This document shows positions 1 to 8,096 of a stretch of DNA of 64,000 bases, one piece after another. Each line of letters opens with the position of its first letter. The stretch's first letter is position 1. Source of the stretch: Nocardioides ferulae (GTDB lineage: Bacteria; Actinomycetota; Actinomycetes; Propionibacteriales; Nocardioidaceae); NCBI RefSeq assembly GCF_003660455.1, contig NZ_QZVR01000019.1, positions 1 through 64,000 of the forward strand, given 5' to 3'. The translations under genes were made by a program, and so were the position numbers. A model generated the notes under the pieces. That model worked only from the letters and a program-made list of their open reading frames with translations, did not search any database and was not told where the DNA came from.

Positions 1-116
1 AGGAAGAGCTGGCGGGAGGCCTCGAGGATGGCGTTGCGGGTCCGGAGCGCGCGCTCGCCAAGGACCTCCTCGTCCGTTCCGAACGGGGTCTGCTTCACAT
101 CCAGTTGCAGGGACAA
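1..116 (-). CDS. TetR-family regulator, N-terminal part (continues beyond window start)
   Basis: The reverse strand reads an N-terminus ending in ALRTRNAILEASRQLF, the usual first helix of TetR-type DNA-binding domains. The gene runs off the left edge, so only about 38 codons are visible. The start is taken as TTG at 116-114, because a good Shine-Dalgarno (GAGGAG, 129-124) lies seven bases upstream; a GTG six codons further in is the alternative. It is divergent from the amidohydrolase gene, and the shared gap holds two copies of the palindrome found elsewhere in this cluster. I infer that it is the local repressor and autoregulated. The ligand is unknown, though an acyl-CoA intermediate of the pathway would be typical for such regulators. 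Confidence 0.75.
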   Translation of the reverse strand, partial: MSLQLDVKQTPFGTDEEVLGERALRTRNAILEASRQLF

Positions 117-170
117 CGCTGGTCTCCTCAGTCTCACGGCCCCGAGGAGCCCGGCCGCCAATGACCCTAC

Positions 171-256
171 TTGACACAAGCGTCGAACGGGAGCCACTTG
201 GGGGATCGAATCGCCAAAACCACATGATGGAAACCTGGGTTGACGCTTTCGTCAAC
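171..256. promoter_or_regulatory. Two operator-like palindromes between tetR and amidohydrolase gene
   Basis: A perfect 18-bp palindrome, GTTGACG-CTTT-CGTCAAC, occupies 239-256. A second copy, TTGACA-CAAG-CGTCGA (10 of 12 arm bases matching), occupies 171-186. Both lie between the divergent TetR start (116) and the amidohydrolase start (308). The same TTGACG-N4-CGTCAA architecture recurs near 3.2, 9.88 and 16.3 kb. The arms and positions are seen directly; binding by the adjacent TetR protein is inferred. Confidence 0.7.
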
Positions 257-307
257 TACTCTCTAAGATGGCTACAGATATCACCGTCAGAGGAGGCAGG
301 TCGTCAC

Positions 308-1522
308 ATGGAGCAGTTCACCGAGGTCCCGATCTTCGACGCGGACTCGCATATGTACGAGACGCCGGATGCGTTGACCAAGTACCTGCCCGAGAAGTAC
401 AGGTCCGCGGTCCAGTTCGTGCAGGTCGGCCGTCAGACGCGGATCTCCATCCTCGGCCAGATCCGCGACTACATCCCGAACCCCACCTTCGACCGCGTCG
501 CTGCCCCGGGGGCGTGGGAGAAGTTCTTCGCCGCCGAGAACCACGAGGGACGCACCCTCAGCGAGATGGCGCGCGAGCAGATCATGGAGTCGATCCCATC
601 GTTCCGTGAGCCCGGCCCGCGGCTGGAGGCTCTCGATCGTCAGGGCGTCGACGCGGCGATGATCTATCCGACGCTGGCGAACCTCGTCGAGCACTCCGCG
701 TCGGCGGACCCGGAGCTCTGTGCGGCGATGATCCACGCGCTCAACCAGTGGATGCTGAAGACCTGGGGCTTCACCCACGAGAACCGACTGTTCATGACCC
801 CGGTGATCAACCTCGGCATCCTCGAGGAGGCGATGAAGGAGCTGGAGTTCGTCGTCGCGAACGGCGCGAAGGTCATCCTGATCAAGCCCGCCCCGGTGCG
901 GAACTGGAAGGGATGGCGGTCTCCTGCGCTCCCCGAGTTCGATCCCTTCTGGCGCGAGGTCGAGTCGCTGGGCCTGCCCGTGGTGCTCCACGCCAGCCAG
1001 CCCCCGCTCGACTCCTACATCAACATGTGGGAGCCGCCGGAGACCAAGGTGTTCACGGAGATGAGCTCGTTCCGCTGGATCGCGCTGGGGCACCGTGAGA
1101 TCACGGACATGATCACCAGCCTGATCTGCCACGGGACGCTGACGCGGTTCCCGGGCCTGCGGATCGCGAGTGTGGAGAACGGGTCGGCCTGGCTGCACCC
1201 CCTGTTCCACGACTACGAGGACTTCTACAAGAAGATGCCGCAGGCGTTCCCCGAGCACCCGATCGACGTGTTCCGGCGCAACATCTGGATCAGCCCCTTC
1301 TGGGAGGGCTCCGTGGCCGACGTCGTCGAGACGGTCGGATGGGACCGCGTCATGTTTGGCTCGGACTTCCCGCATCCCGAGGGCCTGCCGGAGCCCAAGG
1401 GCTTCTGGAAGTACGCCGAGGGCATGGACCGCAAGCGCACCTACGACTTCATGGGCGACAACGCGCGGCGCTTCCTCGGCCTCCAGGTCCGCAATCCCGA
1501 TGAGCAGCTCCTCCCTGCCTGA
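308..1522 (+). CDS. ACMSD-like amidohydrolase (amidohydrolase 2 family)
   Basis: This is a metal-dependent hydrolase/decarboxylase of the amidohydrolase_2 (ACMSD-like) family, about 404 residues from the chosen start. The N-terminal FDADSHMYE matches the D-x-D-x-H metal motif of the family. VVLHASQ supplies a further metal-ligand histidine region and FGSDFPHPEG holds the C-terminal catalytic Asp. The reading frame is open back to 161, but ATG 308 is preferred because AGGAGG (291-296) precedes it and homology starts there. The earlier ATG would also put the 239-256 palindrome inside the gene. It heads a plus-strand unit with the SnoaL-like gene. Family members decarboxylate or hydrolytically open C-C bonds of carboxylated substrates. 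The substrate here is unknown. Confidence 0.85.
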   Translation: MEQFTEVPIFDADSHMYETPDALTKYLPEKYRSAVQFVQVGRQTRISILGQIRDYIPNPTFDRVAAPGAWEKFFAAENHEGRTLSEMAREQIMESIPSFREPGPRLEALDRQGVDAAMIYPTLANLVEHSASADPELCAAMIHALNQWMLKTWGFTHENRLFMTPVINLGILEEAMKELEFVVANGAKVILIKPAPVRNWKGWRSPALPEFDPFWREVESLGLPVVLHASQPPLDSYINMWEPPETKVFTEMSSFRWIALGHREITDMITSLICHGTLTRFPGLRIASVENGSAWLHPLFHDYEDFYKKMPQAFPEHPIDVFRRNIWISPFWEGSVADVVETVGWDRVMFGSDFPHPEGLPEPKGFWKYAEGMDRKRTYDFMGDNARRFLGLQVRNPDEQLLPA

Positions 1523-1952
1523 GGGCGGGCAGGGGACCCCGGACCGCCTGCAGCTCCTGGAGGACAAGCTTGACCTCCAGGAGCTGTGCGTCCGGTACGG
1601 CAGGCTCCTCGACGCAGGCCGGCTGGAGGAATGGGCGTCCCTCTTCACCGAGGACGGCGTCCTCGACCTCGGTCCGTTCGGGCGGCCCGAGGGTCGCGCC
1701 GCCCTGGTCGCGACGATGCGGACGATCCTCGCCGCTGCTCCCGCGACGACCCACGTGATCGGTGCCCCCACGGTCCGCGTGGACGTCGATGAGGCGACGG
1801 GGGAGTGCAACTGGGTCGCGCTCCAACCCGGTTCCGAGGGCCCCGTGGTCGCGAGGGCCGGTCGGCACCGCGACCGCTACCGGCGTACTGCCGACGGCTG
1901 GCGGATCGTCGAGCGCCGCGGGTTCCAGGACCTGCCGCTCGCCGGCGGCTAG
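1500..1952 (+). CDS. SnoaL-like (NTF2-fold) small protein
   Basis: A 150-residue protein of the SnoaL_4/NTF2-like fold. LQLLEDKLDLQELCVRYGRL, followed by a W-x-x-LFTEDGVLD segment, is the common opening of this fold, and RTADGWRIVERRGF is its typical last strand. Such proteins act as small isomerases, dehydratases or hydroxylase partners in catabolic clusters. ATG 1500 overlaps the end of the amidohydrolase gene by 23 bases, implying translational coupling. No strong ribosome site precedes it. The exact role is not determinable from sequence, and the neighbouring ring- or acyl-modifying enzymes set the context. Confidence 0.75.
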   Translation: MSSSSLPEGGQGTPDRLQLLEDKLDLQELCVRYGRLLDAGRLEEWASLFTEDGVLDLGPFGRPEGRAALVATMRTILAAAPATTHVIGAPTVRVDVDEATGECNWVALQPGSEGPVVARAGRHRDRYRRTADGWRIVERRGFQDLPLAGG

Positions 1953-1978
1953 CGCCATCGGTCGAGGCACCACAAGCA

Positions 1979-2019
1979 ACGGGCGGGGGAGTACGGCGGC
2001 GCCGTACTCCACCGCCCGT
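1979..2019. terminator. Bidirectional hairpin terminator between convergent genes
   Basis: Nested inverted repeats are visible. Outer arms ACGGGCGG/CCGCCCGT lie at 1979-1986 and 2012-2019. Inner arms AGTACGGCG/CGCCGTACT lie at 1990-1998 and 2000-2008 with a one-base centre. The hairpin sits between the ends of the SnoaL-like gene and the convergent acyl-CoA dehydrogenase. There is no T-tract, which is common in high-GC actinobacteria. Confidence 0.75.
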
Positions 2020-2044
2020 GGTCATGTCCGGTGCTAGGAGATCC

Positions 2045-3205
2045 TCAGAAGCCGAGGTCGCGGCCGATGATCTCCTTCATGATCTGCGTCGTCCCGCCGA
2101 GGATGGTCGAGATGCGCACGTCTTGGTAGTCCCTGGCCACGGGGTACTCGAGCATGTAGCCGTAGCCGCCGTGCAGCTGCAGGCACTGGTCGACGACCTT
2201 CTTGTGCAGCTCCGTGCACCACCACTTCGCCTTGGAGGCGTCGACGGCACTGAAGGTGCCGTCCAGGACCCGGCTGATGCAGTTGTCGATGTAGACCTGC
2301 GCGATGTCCAGCTCAGTGGCCATTTCCGCCAGCGTGAAGCGGTTGGCCTGGAAGGAGCCGATCGATTGCCCGAAGGCCTGGCGGTCCTTCGCGTACTGCA
2401 CTGTCTGCTCGAAGGTACGACGCGCGCCCGCAATGCCGCTGATCGCGATCGACAGCCGCTCCGAGGGGAGGTTCTCCATGAGGTGCATGAACCCGCGGCC
2501 CTCGGTCCCGAGCAGGTTCCCCGCTGGCACCCGGCAGTCGGCGAAGTACAGCTCAGCAGTGTCCTGCGTCTTCAGCCCGATCTTGTCGAGCTTGCGCCCG
2601 CGCTCGAAGCCAGGCGCGCCGTCCTCGACGACGATGAGGCTGAAGCCCTTGTGGCCGGCCTCCGGGTCGGTGCGGCACACGACGACGACGGCGTCGGAGA
2701 GGATGCCGTTGGAGATGAAGGTCTTCTGGCCGTTGATCACCCAGTCGTCGCCGTCGCGGCGGGCGGACGTGCGGATCCCGGCCAGGTCCGACCCGGCGCC
2801 GGGCTCGCTCATCGCGATCGCGAAGGTCATGTCGCCGCTCGCGAGCGGCACCAGCCAGCGCTGCTTCTGCTCCTCGGTCGTGAGCCGAAGGAGGTACGGC
2901 GCGAGGATGTCGTTGATCAGCGTCAGTGCGAGGCCGTTGGCCACGCCGCCGGCGATGGCGAGCTCCTCGGCCACGATCGCGTTGTAGCGGAAGTCGTCGA
3001 TCCCCAGGCCGCCGTACTCCTCGGGCACGGAGAAGCCGAGCACGCCCGCCGAAGCCGCGGCCTTGTAGACCTGCTTGTCCATAATGCCCGCCTGCTCCCA
3101 GGCCTCGGCGTTGGGCAGGACCTCGCGCGCGAGGAACTCCCGGACCAGGGCGCGAAACTCATGGTGCTCCGCACCGAAGACTGGTCGATTCGTCAGATCG
3201 GGCAT
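2045..3205 (-). CDS. Acyl-CoA dehydrogenase
   Basis: A 386-residue FAD-dependent acyl-CoA dehydrogenase that should introduce an alpha-beta double bond in an acyl-CoA. FAIAMSEPGAGSDLAG is the family signature, and the C-terminus has GGYGYMLEYPVARDYQDVR. The usual catalytic Glu of the medium-chain enzymes is Gly here (ILGGTTQIMKEI). A Glu is present at residue 249 in PSERLSIA, the position used by isovaleryl- and long-chain-type enzymes, so the protein should be active with that base. ATG 3205 has a GGAAGG-type ribosome site. It is divergent from the enoyl-CoA hydratase, with operator-like palindromes between them. Likely substrate class: branched or long acyl-CoA (inference). Confidence 0.92.
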   Translation of the reverse strand: MPDLTNRPVFGAEHHEFRALVREFLAREVLPNAEAWEQAGIMDKQVYKAAASAGVLGFSVPEEYGGLGIDDFRYNAIVAEELAIAGGVANGLALTLINDILAPYLLRLTTEEQKQRWLVPLASGDMTFAIAMSEPGAGSDLAGIRTSARRDGDDWVINGQKTFISNGILSDAVVVVCRTDPEAGHKGFSLIVVEDGAPGFERGRKLDKIGLKTQDTAELYFADCRVPAGNLLGTEGRGFMHLMENLPSERLSIAISGIAGARRTFEQTVQYAKDRQAFGQSIGSFQANRFTLAEMATELDIAQVYIDNCISRVLDGTFSAVDASKAKWWCTELHKKVVDQCLQLHGGYGYMLEYPVARDYQDVRISTILGGTTQIMKEIIGRDLGF

Positions 3206-3230
3206 GGGAGGTCCTTCCGTAGACGGCTAG

Positions 3231-3327
3231 TTGACGAAACTGTAAACTGTGCGATCCAATGCATCAACTTGCGCAGCTGAGTGCAACCCGCGGGTCGTCG
3301 GAAGCGAAGGATTGAACAAAGTGTCAA
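3231..3327. promoter_or_regulatory. Two degenerate copies of the cluster palindrome
   Basis: TTGACG-AAAC-TGTAAA (3231-3246, 10 of 12 arm bases) lies 26 bp upstream of the acyl-CoA dehydrogenase start. TTGAAC-AAAG-TGTCAA (3312-3327, 9 of 12) overlaps the GTG start of the enoyl-CoA hydratase gene. Both share the TTGACG-N4-CGTCAA pattern of the perfect sites elsewhere in the cluster. A repressor here could control both divergent genes. Confidence 0.5.
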
Positions 3328-4109
3328 CTGAGGTTGAAACCAAGGCCGGCACCCCGGTCCTCGTCGAGCGCCGCGACGGCGTTCTGGTGATCACGCTGAA
3401 CCGGCCCGAGGCCCGGAACGCGCTCGACGGCGCTCTGGCGCAGGGGCTCGCGGCAGCGCTGGACCTGCTCGAGTCCGACGACGAGCTGCGCGTGGGCGTG
3501 CTGACGGGTGCCGGTGGGACCTTCTGCTCCGGCATGGACCTCAAGGCGTTCCTCCGCGGCGAGACGCCCGTCGTCGGGGACCGCGGACTCGGCGGACTGA
3601 CGATGGCGCCGCCACGTAAGCCGCTCATCGCCGCCGTGGAGGGCCACGCAGTGGCGGGAGGGTTCGAGCTCGTCCTGGCCTGCGACATGGTCGTCGCCGC
3701 GGAGGACGCTCGACTCGGCGTGCCGGAGGTGAAGCGTGCGTTGGTGCCCGGTGGGGGCGGTGCACTCCTCCTCGGGCAGCGGATCCCGCGCGCCATCGCT
3801 CTGGAGCTCCTCCTCACCGGCGACCCGATCACTGCCGGCCGGGCTGCGGAGCTCGGGCTGGTCAACCGGGTCACGGCGTCCGGCGGTGCGCTCGACGGAG
3901 CTCTCGAGCTCGCCGGCGTGATCGCGGCCAACGGACCGCTCGCTGTTGCGGTCACCAAGGAGATCGCCGTGGCGGCCGCTGACTGGAGCTGGGCAGAGGG
4001 CTGGCGCCTCCAGGACGAGCTGATGATGCCGGTCTTCGAGTCCGAAGACGCTCGCGAGGGCGCCGCGGCCTTCGCCGAGAAGCGCGAGCCGGTCTGGCGC
4101 GGTCGGTAA
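3321..4109 (+). CDS. Enoyl-CoA hydratase/isomerase family protein
   Basis: A crotonase-fold protein of 262 residues from GTG 3321. This start is chosen because GAAGG lies about ten bases upstream and the family N-terminus (VLVITLNRPEARNALDG) follows at the right distance. Both classical catalytic glutamates are present, in AGGFELVLACDM and in LGVPEVKRAL, so true hydratase chemistry on an enoyl-CoA is plausible. It should act after the neighbouring acyl-CoA dehydrogenases in a beta-oxidation-like sequence. The following genes (101-residue protein, ligase, SDR, second dehydrogenase) are on the same strand with small gaps and probably form one operon. Confidence 0.9.
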   Translation: MSTEVETKAGTPVLVERRDGVLVITLNRPEARNALDGALAQGLAAALDLLESDDELRVGVLTGAGGTFCSGMDLKAFLRGETPVVGDRGLGGLTMAPPRKPLIAAVEGHAVAGGFELVLACDMVVAAEDARLGVPEVKRALVPGGGGALLLGQRIPRAIALELLLTGDPITAGRAAELGLVNRVTASGGALDGALELAGVIAANGPLAVAVTKEIAVAAADWSWAEGWRLQDELMMPVFESEDAREGAAAFAEKREPVWRGR

Positions 4110-4139
4110 ACCCAACACACTCGAAGCTAGGAGACAGAC

Positions 4140-4445
4140 ATGGAACTGCGTCCGGGACTGGCGCTGGACAGCGCCGTAGACCAGGTCAGCGTCATCGTGA
4201 CCAAGGCGCCCGCTGGCGACGTCGACCTCAGGTGCGGCGGCAAGCCGCTGGTGCCCAAGGGCACCGGCGGAGCGTCGGGGGAGGCGGACGCCGCCCACGC
4301 GATGGGCACCCTCATCGGCAAGCGGTACGTCGACGAGACGGGAGCGCTCGAGGTCCTCTGCACGAAGCCTGGCGGCAGCTCGCTCTCGCTGGGAGACGCG
4401 CCCCTGACCGTCGCCAGCGCCAAAGCGCTGCCTTCGTCGGACTGA
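4140..4445 (+). CDS. Uncharacterised 101-residue protein with two conserved-looking Cys motifs
   Basis: I do not recognise a named family. The protein is soluble, with no signal peptide or membrane segment. It shows two Cys-containing turns, DLRCGGKPLVP and EVLCTKPGG, followed by SLSLGDAPL. ATG 4140 has a clear GGAG ribosome site eight bases upstream, and the gene ends 15 bases before the acyl-CoA ligase, so it is very likely translated as part of that operon. The paired cysteines could bind a metal or act as a carrier-like or accessory domain. It lacks the four-Cys pattern of a rubredoxin. Function unknown; position next to the ligase suggests an accessory role in substrate activation. Confidence 0.7.
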   Translation: MELRPGLALDSAVDQVSVIVTKAPAGDVDLRCGGKPLVPKGTGGASGEADAAHAMGTLIGKRYVDETGALEVLCTKPGGSSLSLGDAPLTVASAKALPSSD

Positions 4446-4460
4446 TCGGGAGTCAGCGTC

Positions 4461-5960
4461 ATGCATCTGACCATGCTCCTGGACATGGCCGCCGACGGCT
4501 TCGGCGATCGCGTCGTCCTCGGCCCGACCAAGCCGGGCATCACCGGCGAAGGCCTGCGGCGTCGCTCACTCAGCGGTGCGGACATCGTCCGATCGCACGA
4601 CGCGGACGCCGTCGTCTATCTGGCGGTCAACGGCGCGGCGTTCCCGATCGCGCTCTTCGCTGCGGCGTGCGCCGGTGTTCCGCTCGTCCCGCTCAACTAC
4701 AGGTTGGGTCGCGAGCAGCTCGCCGGCATGTTGCGCCGCCACCCGGGTGCCCTCGTGCTGACCGAGGACGGTGGTCACCCCGTGGTGGACGAGCTGGGTA
4801 TGCCCTCGATGAGCACGGCCGAATGGCTCTCTGCGACAGGTCTGCGCACGCCCGAGCCGGCCGCCACCCCGGACGATGCCGTGCCCGCTGTCGTCATCTA
4901 CACGAGCGGCACGACGTCGGAGCCCAAGGGCGTGTTGCTCCGTCACGCGAACCTCGTCTCCTATGTTCTTGGCTCGGTGGAGTACGCGAGCGCGGCGGAG
5001 ACCGATGCTGCGCTGGTCAGCGTGCCGCCGTACCACATCGCCGCCGTGGCGAACGCGATCACGAGCCTCTATGCAGGCAGGCGCGTGGTCACGCTGGAGC
5101 AGTTCGACGCGAGCCAGTGGATCGAGACGGTGCGTCGCGAGCAGATCACCAACGCGCTCGTGGTGCCGACGATGCTGGCCCGCATCCTCGACGCGCCAGG
5201 TGACCTCTCCGTCCCGACGCTCCGCTCCCTCGCCTACGGAGGGGCACCCATGCCGGCACGCGTGGTGCGCAAGGCCCTCGAGACCTGGCCGCAGCTGGAC
5301 CTCGTCAACGCCTATGGCCTGACGGAGACCAGCTCCACCATCACCGTCCTCACGCCGGAGGACCACCGGACCGCGGTGGCGAGCGAGGACCCCTTCGCGC
5401 GCCTGCGGCTGGGATCCGTCGGCCGTGCCCTGCCCGGCGTGGAGATCGAGATCCGCGACGAGCTCGGGCAGCCGGTCCCGGCAGGCTTCAGGGGCCGGAT
5501 CCATGTCCGCGGCGACCAGGTCTCCGCCGAGTACGCCGGCATCGGTCGGCTGGTCGACGACGACGGGTGGTTCGACACCCGCGACGAGGGCTTCCTCGAC
5601 GAGGAGGGCTATCTCTTCATCGGTGGGCGCACGGACGACACCATCATCCGCGGCGGCGAGAACATTGCTCCGGCGGAGATCGAGACCGTGCTCCTGCGAC
5701 ACCCCGACGTCGCCGACGTCGCCGTCGTCGGCGTCCCCGACGAGGAGTGGGGCCAGCGGCTGGTGGCGGCGGTCGTGCCTCGTGCAGGAGAGGAGCTCGA
5801 CGTCGAGGACGTCCGCTCGTTCGCGCGAGGCATCCTGCGCGGCAGCAAGACGCCCGAGGAGATCGTTGCCTGGTCCGAGTTGCCTCGCACCGAGACCGGA
5901 AAGCTCCTTCGACGCGAGGTCGTCCGTGGCTTCGAAGCCGGGGCGCCCCTTCCGGCGTGA
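4461..5960 (+). CDS. Acyl-CoA ligase (class I adenylate-forming enzyme)
   Basis: A full-length 499-residue AMP-dependent synthetase that should activate a carboxylic acid to its CoA thioester via an acyl-adenylate. Visible core motifs are YTSGTTSEPKGV (phosphate loop), NAYGLTETSST (A5), GWFDTRDEG (A7), GRTDDTIIRGGENIAPAEIE (hinge) and the C-terminal catalytic-lysine region PRTETGKLLRREV. The N-terminal domain is somewhat short, typical of small fatty-acid or aromatic-acid ligases. It is the logical entry enzyme for the acid imported by the Liv-type transporter encoded at 11.4-16.2 kb. Substrate identity cannot be read from the sequence. Confidence 0.93.
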   Translation: MHLTMLLDMAADGFGDRVVLGPTKPGITGEGLRRRSLSGADIVRSHDADAVVYLAVNGAAFPIALFAAACAGVPLVPLNYRLGREQLAGMLRRHPGALVLTEDGGHPVVDELGMPSMSTAEWLSATGLRTPEPAATPDDAVPAVVIYTSGTTSEPKGVLLRHANLVSYVLGSVEYASAAETDAALVSVPPYHIAAVANAITSLYAGRRVVTLEQFDASQWIETVRREQITNALVVPTMLARILDAPGDLSVPTLRSLAYGGAPMPARVVRKALETWPQLDLVNAYGLTETSSTITVLTPEDHRTAVASEDPFARLRLGSVGRALPGVEIEIRDELGQPVPAGFRGRIHVRGDQVSAEYAGIGRLVDDDGWFDTRDEGFLDEEGYLFIGGRTDDTIIRGGENIAPAEIETVLLRHPDVADVAVVGVPDEEWGQRLVAAVVPRAGEELDVEDVRSFARGILRGSKTPEEIVAWSELPRTETGKLLRREVVRGFEAGAPLPA

Positions 5961-6011
5961 TCCACCTCGTCCCACGCACCGATCATCCACGTCACCAGAG
6001 AACGGACCACT

Positions 6012-6761
6012 GTGCAGCTAACGAACGTCTCGGCCATCGTCACGGGCGCAGCCTCGGGCCTGGGCCAGGCAACGGCCAGAACGCTCAGTGACCGGGGTGC
6101 ACGGGTGATCGGGGTGGACCTCGACGTCTCCGACGCTCCGGCCATCGACAACGTCACCTACGTCCGCGCCGATGTCACGCAGGAAGACGACGTTCGGAAC
6201 GCCGTTGCGGTCGCGGCCGAGAGTGGACCGCTCCGCGTCGTCGTCAACTGCGCCGGGATCGGTCCGTCGGAGCGGGTCGTGGGGCGCAAGGGCGTGCACG
6301 ACCTGGCGCTGTACCGCCGGGTCGTCATGATCAACCTGGTCGGCACCTTCACGGTCATGGCCATCTCCGCCGAGGAGATCGCCCGCACCGAACCCCTCGA
6401 GGACGGCCAGCGCGGAGTGATCGTCAACACCGCCTCCATCGCCGCGTACGAGGGCCAGGTGGGTCAGGTCGCCTACGCGTCGTCCAAGGGTGGCGTGGTC
6501 GGGATGAACCTCCCGGCGGCGCGCGATCTGGCGCAGTACGGCGTCCGCGTCAACACCATCGCGCCCGGCATCGTCGAGACGCCGATGCTGGCCACGGTGA
6601 GCGCGGAGTTCCGGGCGAACCTCGCGTCGGGCGTCCCCTTCCCGCAGCGTCTGGCTCGCCCCTCGGAGTACGCCGACCTGGTCGCCTTCATCGTCGAGCA
6701 CGACTACCTCAATGGTGAGGTCATCCGGATGGATGGCGCGCTGCGTATGGCCCCCCGCTGA
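6012..6761 (+). CDS. SDR, 3-hydroxyacyl-CoA dehydrogenase type-2-like
   Basis: A classical short-chain dehydrogenase of 249 residues starting at GTG 6012. The cofactor motif is TGAASGLGQATA and the catalytic Tyr/Lys lie in VAYASSKGG after NTASIAAYEGQ. Overall it resembles the HSD10/type-2 3-hydroxyacyl-CoA dehydrogenases, including the ending NGEVIRMDGALRM. It should oxidise the hydroxyacyl-CoA made by the upstream hydratase, using NAD(H). Its stop is one base before the next gene's ATG, so the two are co-transcribed and probably translationally coupled. Confidence 0.88.
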   Translation: MQLTNVSAIVTGAASGLGQATARTLSDRGARVIGVDLDVSDAPAIDNVTYVRADVTQEDDVRNAVAVAAESGPLRVVVNCAGIGPSERVVGRKGVHDLALYRRVVMINLVGTFTVMAISAEEIARTEPLEDGQRGVIVNTASIAAYEGQVGQVAYASSKGGVVGMNLPAARDLAQYGVRVNTIAPGIVETPMLATVSAEFRANLASGVPFPQRLARPSEYADLVAFIVEHDYLNGEVIRMDGALRMAPR

Positions 6762-6762
6762 C

Positions 6763-7932
6763 ATGCCTGCGAATCGCGTCATGCCCGACGACGTGGCGGC
6801 CGACCTGATCGCACTGGTCCGCTCGATCGCAGCTGAGGAGCTGCGCCCGCGCGCAGAGGCTGCCGAGAGGGACGAGACCTTCCCCCGGGAGGCGTTCGCC
6901 ATCCTCGGGCACAGCGGCGTCCTGGGTCTCCCGTATCCCGAGGAGTACGGAGGCGGGGGCCAGCCCTACGAGGTCTACCTCCAGGTGGTGGAGGAGATCG
7001 CCCACGCCTGGGCCAGTGTCGGCGTGGGCACGAGCGTCCACGTCCTCAGCTGCTTCGGGCTGGCGACAGCAGGGACCGATGTGCAGCGGAAGGAGTGGCT
7101 GCCGGCGATGATCGGCGGTGAGCTGCTCGGCGCCTACTGCCTCTCCGAGCCCCAGGCAGGATCGGATCCGGCCGCGATGACGACCCGAGCAGAGCGCGTG
7201 GGGGACGAGTACGTCCTCCGCGGCGCCAAGGCGTGGACCACGCACGGCGGGCATGCCGACTTCTACAAGGTCATGGCCCGTACGTCGGGCGACCGCAACG
7301 GCATCTCCTGCTTCTTGGTGCCCGCGGATACCCCTGGCCTCAGCGCCGATCCGCCGGAACGGAAGATGGGGCTCACCGGCTCGGCCACGGCCACCATGCG
7401 CTTCGACGGCGTCCGGGTGCCGGTCGAGCGCCGGCTCGGGGACGAGGGGGACGGCCTCAAGATCGCTCTCGCCGGCCTGGACGCCGGCAGACTGGGGATC
7501 GCGGCCGTGGCGACGGGGCTGGCGCAGGCCGCGCTCGACGCAGCCACGGCTTACGCCCTGGAGCGCGAGACCTTCGGCAAGCGGATCATCGACCACCAGG
7601 GCCTGGGCTTCCTCCTGGCCGACATGGCGGCAGCGGTGGAGTCCGCACGTGCCACCTATCTGAGTGCTGCGCGACGCAAGGACGCCGGACTTTCCTACAC
7701 ACGCGAGGCCTCGGTGGCCAAGCTCATCGCGACCGACAACGCGATGAAGGTGACCACCGACGCGGTCCAGGTGCTGGGCGGCTACGGCTACACGCGGGAC
7801 TTCCCGGTCGAGCGCTACATGCGCGAGGCCAAGGTCATGCAGATCTTCGAGGGCACCAACCAGATCCAGCGGCTGGTGATCAGCCGGCAGCTGGCCACCG
7901 CCAACCACGGCTCGGTCAGTCACCTGGCGTGA
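6763..7932 (+). CDS. Acyl-CoA dehydrogenase
   Basis: A second acyl-CoA dehydrogenase, 389 residues from ATG 6763 (ATG 6781 is possible). It carries YCLSEPQAGSDPAAM, AKAWTTHGGHADFY and the C-terminal QIFEGTNQIQRLV, where the Glu (about residue 363) is the standard catalytic base. It therefore differs mechanistically from the first dehydrogenase of the cluster, whose base lies elsewhere, so the two probably act on different intermediates. It follows the SDR gene with a one-base gap and overlaps the start of a 54-codon gene by one base. Confidence 0.92.
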   Translation: MPANRVMPDDVAADLIALVRSIAAEELRPRAEAAERDETFPREAFAILGHSGVLGLPYPEEYGGGGQPYEVYLQVVEEIAHAWASVGVGTSVHVLSCFGLATAGTDVQRKEWLPAMIGGELLGAYCLSEPQAGSDPAAMTTRAERVGDEYVLRGAKAWTTHGGHADFYKVMARTSGDRNGISCFLVPADTPGLSADPPERKMGLTGSATATMRFDGVRVPVERRLGDEGDGLKIALAGLDAGRLGIAAVATGLAQAALDAATAYALERETFGKRIIDHQGLGFLLADMAAAVESARATYLSAARRKDAGLSYTREASVAKLIATDNAMKVTTDAVQVLGGYGYTRDFPVERYMREAKVMQIFEGTNQIQRLVISRQLATANHGSVSHLA

Positions 7933-8096
7933 TGATGTCCCACGACGAACGAACGCCAGCGGGCCCAGCGCCCGCGCCGCCCCCTCCCGGACCGGACGCA
8001 GCTGCCCCGGACGACGAGAGCTGGGTCGATGCGTGGGCGGAGAATTACGCCGCCGGCCTGTCCTCGCAGCCCGTCGACATTCCTCTTCATGGCTAA
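7932..8096 (+). CDS. Small uncharacterised protein, 54 residues
   Basis: A short open frame beginning with ATG ATG. Its first base is the last base of the preceding TGA, an ATGA-type junction that favours translational coupling. The first half is Pro/Ala-rich and probably disordered. The second half, DDESWVDAWAENYAAGLSS, could form an amphipathic helix. It ends with PVDIPLHG and TAA, overlapping the convergent LLM gene by four bases. No family recognised. It could be a small partner of the dehydrogenase, or a chance frame filling a convergent junction. Confidence 0.45.
   Translation: MMSHDERTPAGPAPAPPPPGPDAAAPDDESWVDAWAENYAAGLSSQPVDIPLHG

Noticed and set aside
161..307. Amidohydrolase start at ATG 161
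   Set aside because: There is no ribosome site, the added residues lack homology, and both operator palindromes would be inside the coding region.
287..1810. Long minus-strand open frame opposite the amidohydrolase and SnoaL-like genes
   Set aside because: It is a GC-bias shadow: low-complexity Arg/Ala-rich translation with no domain, while the plus strand gives clear family motifs.
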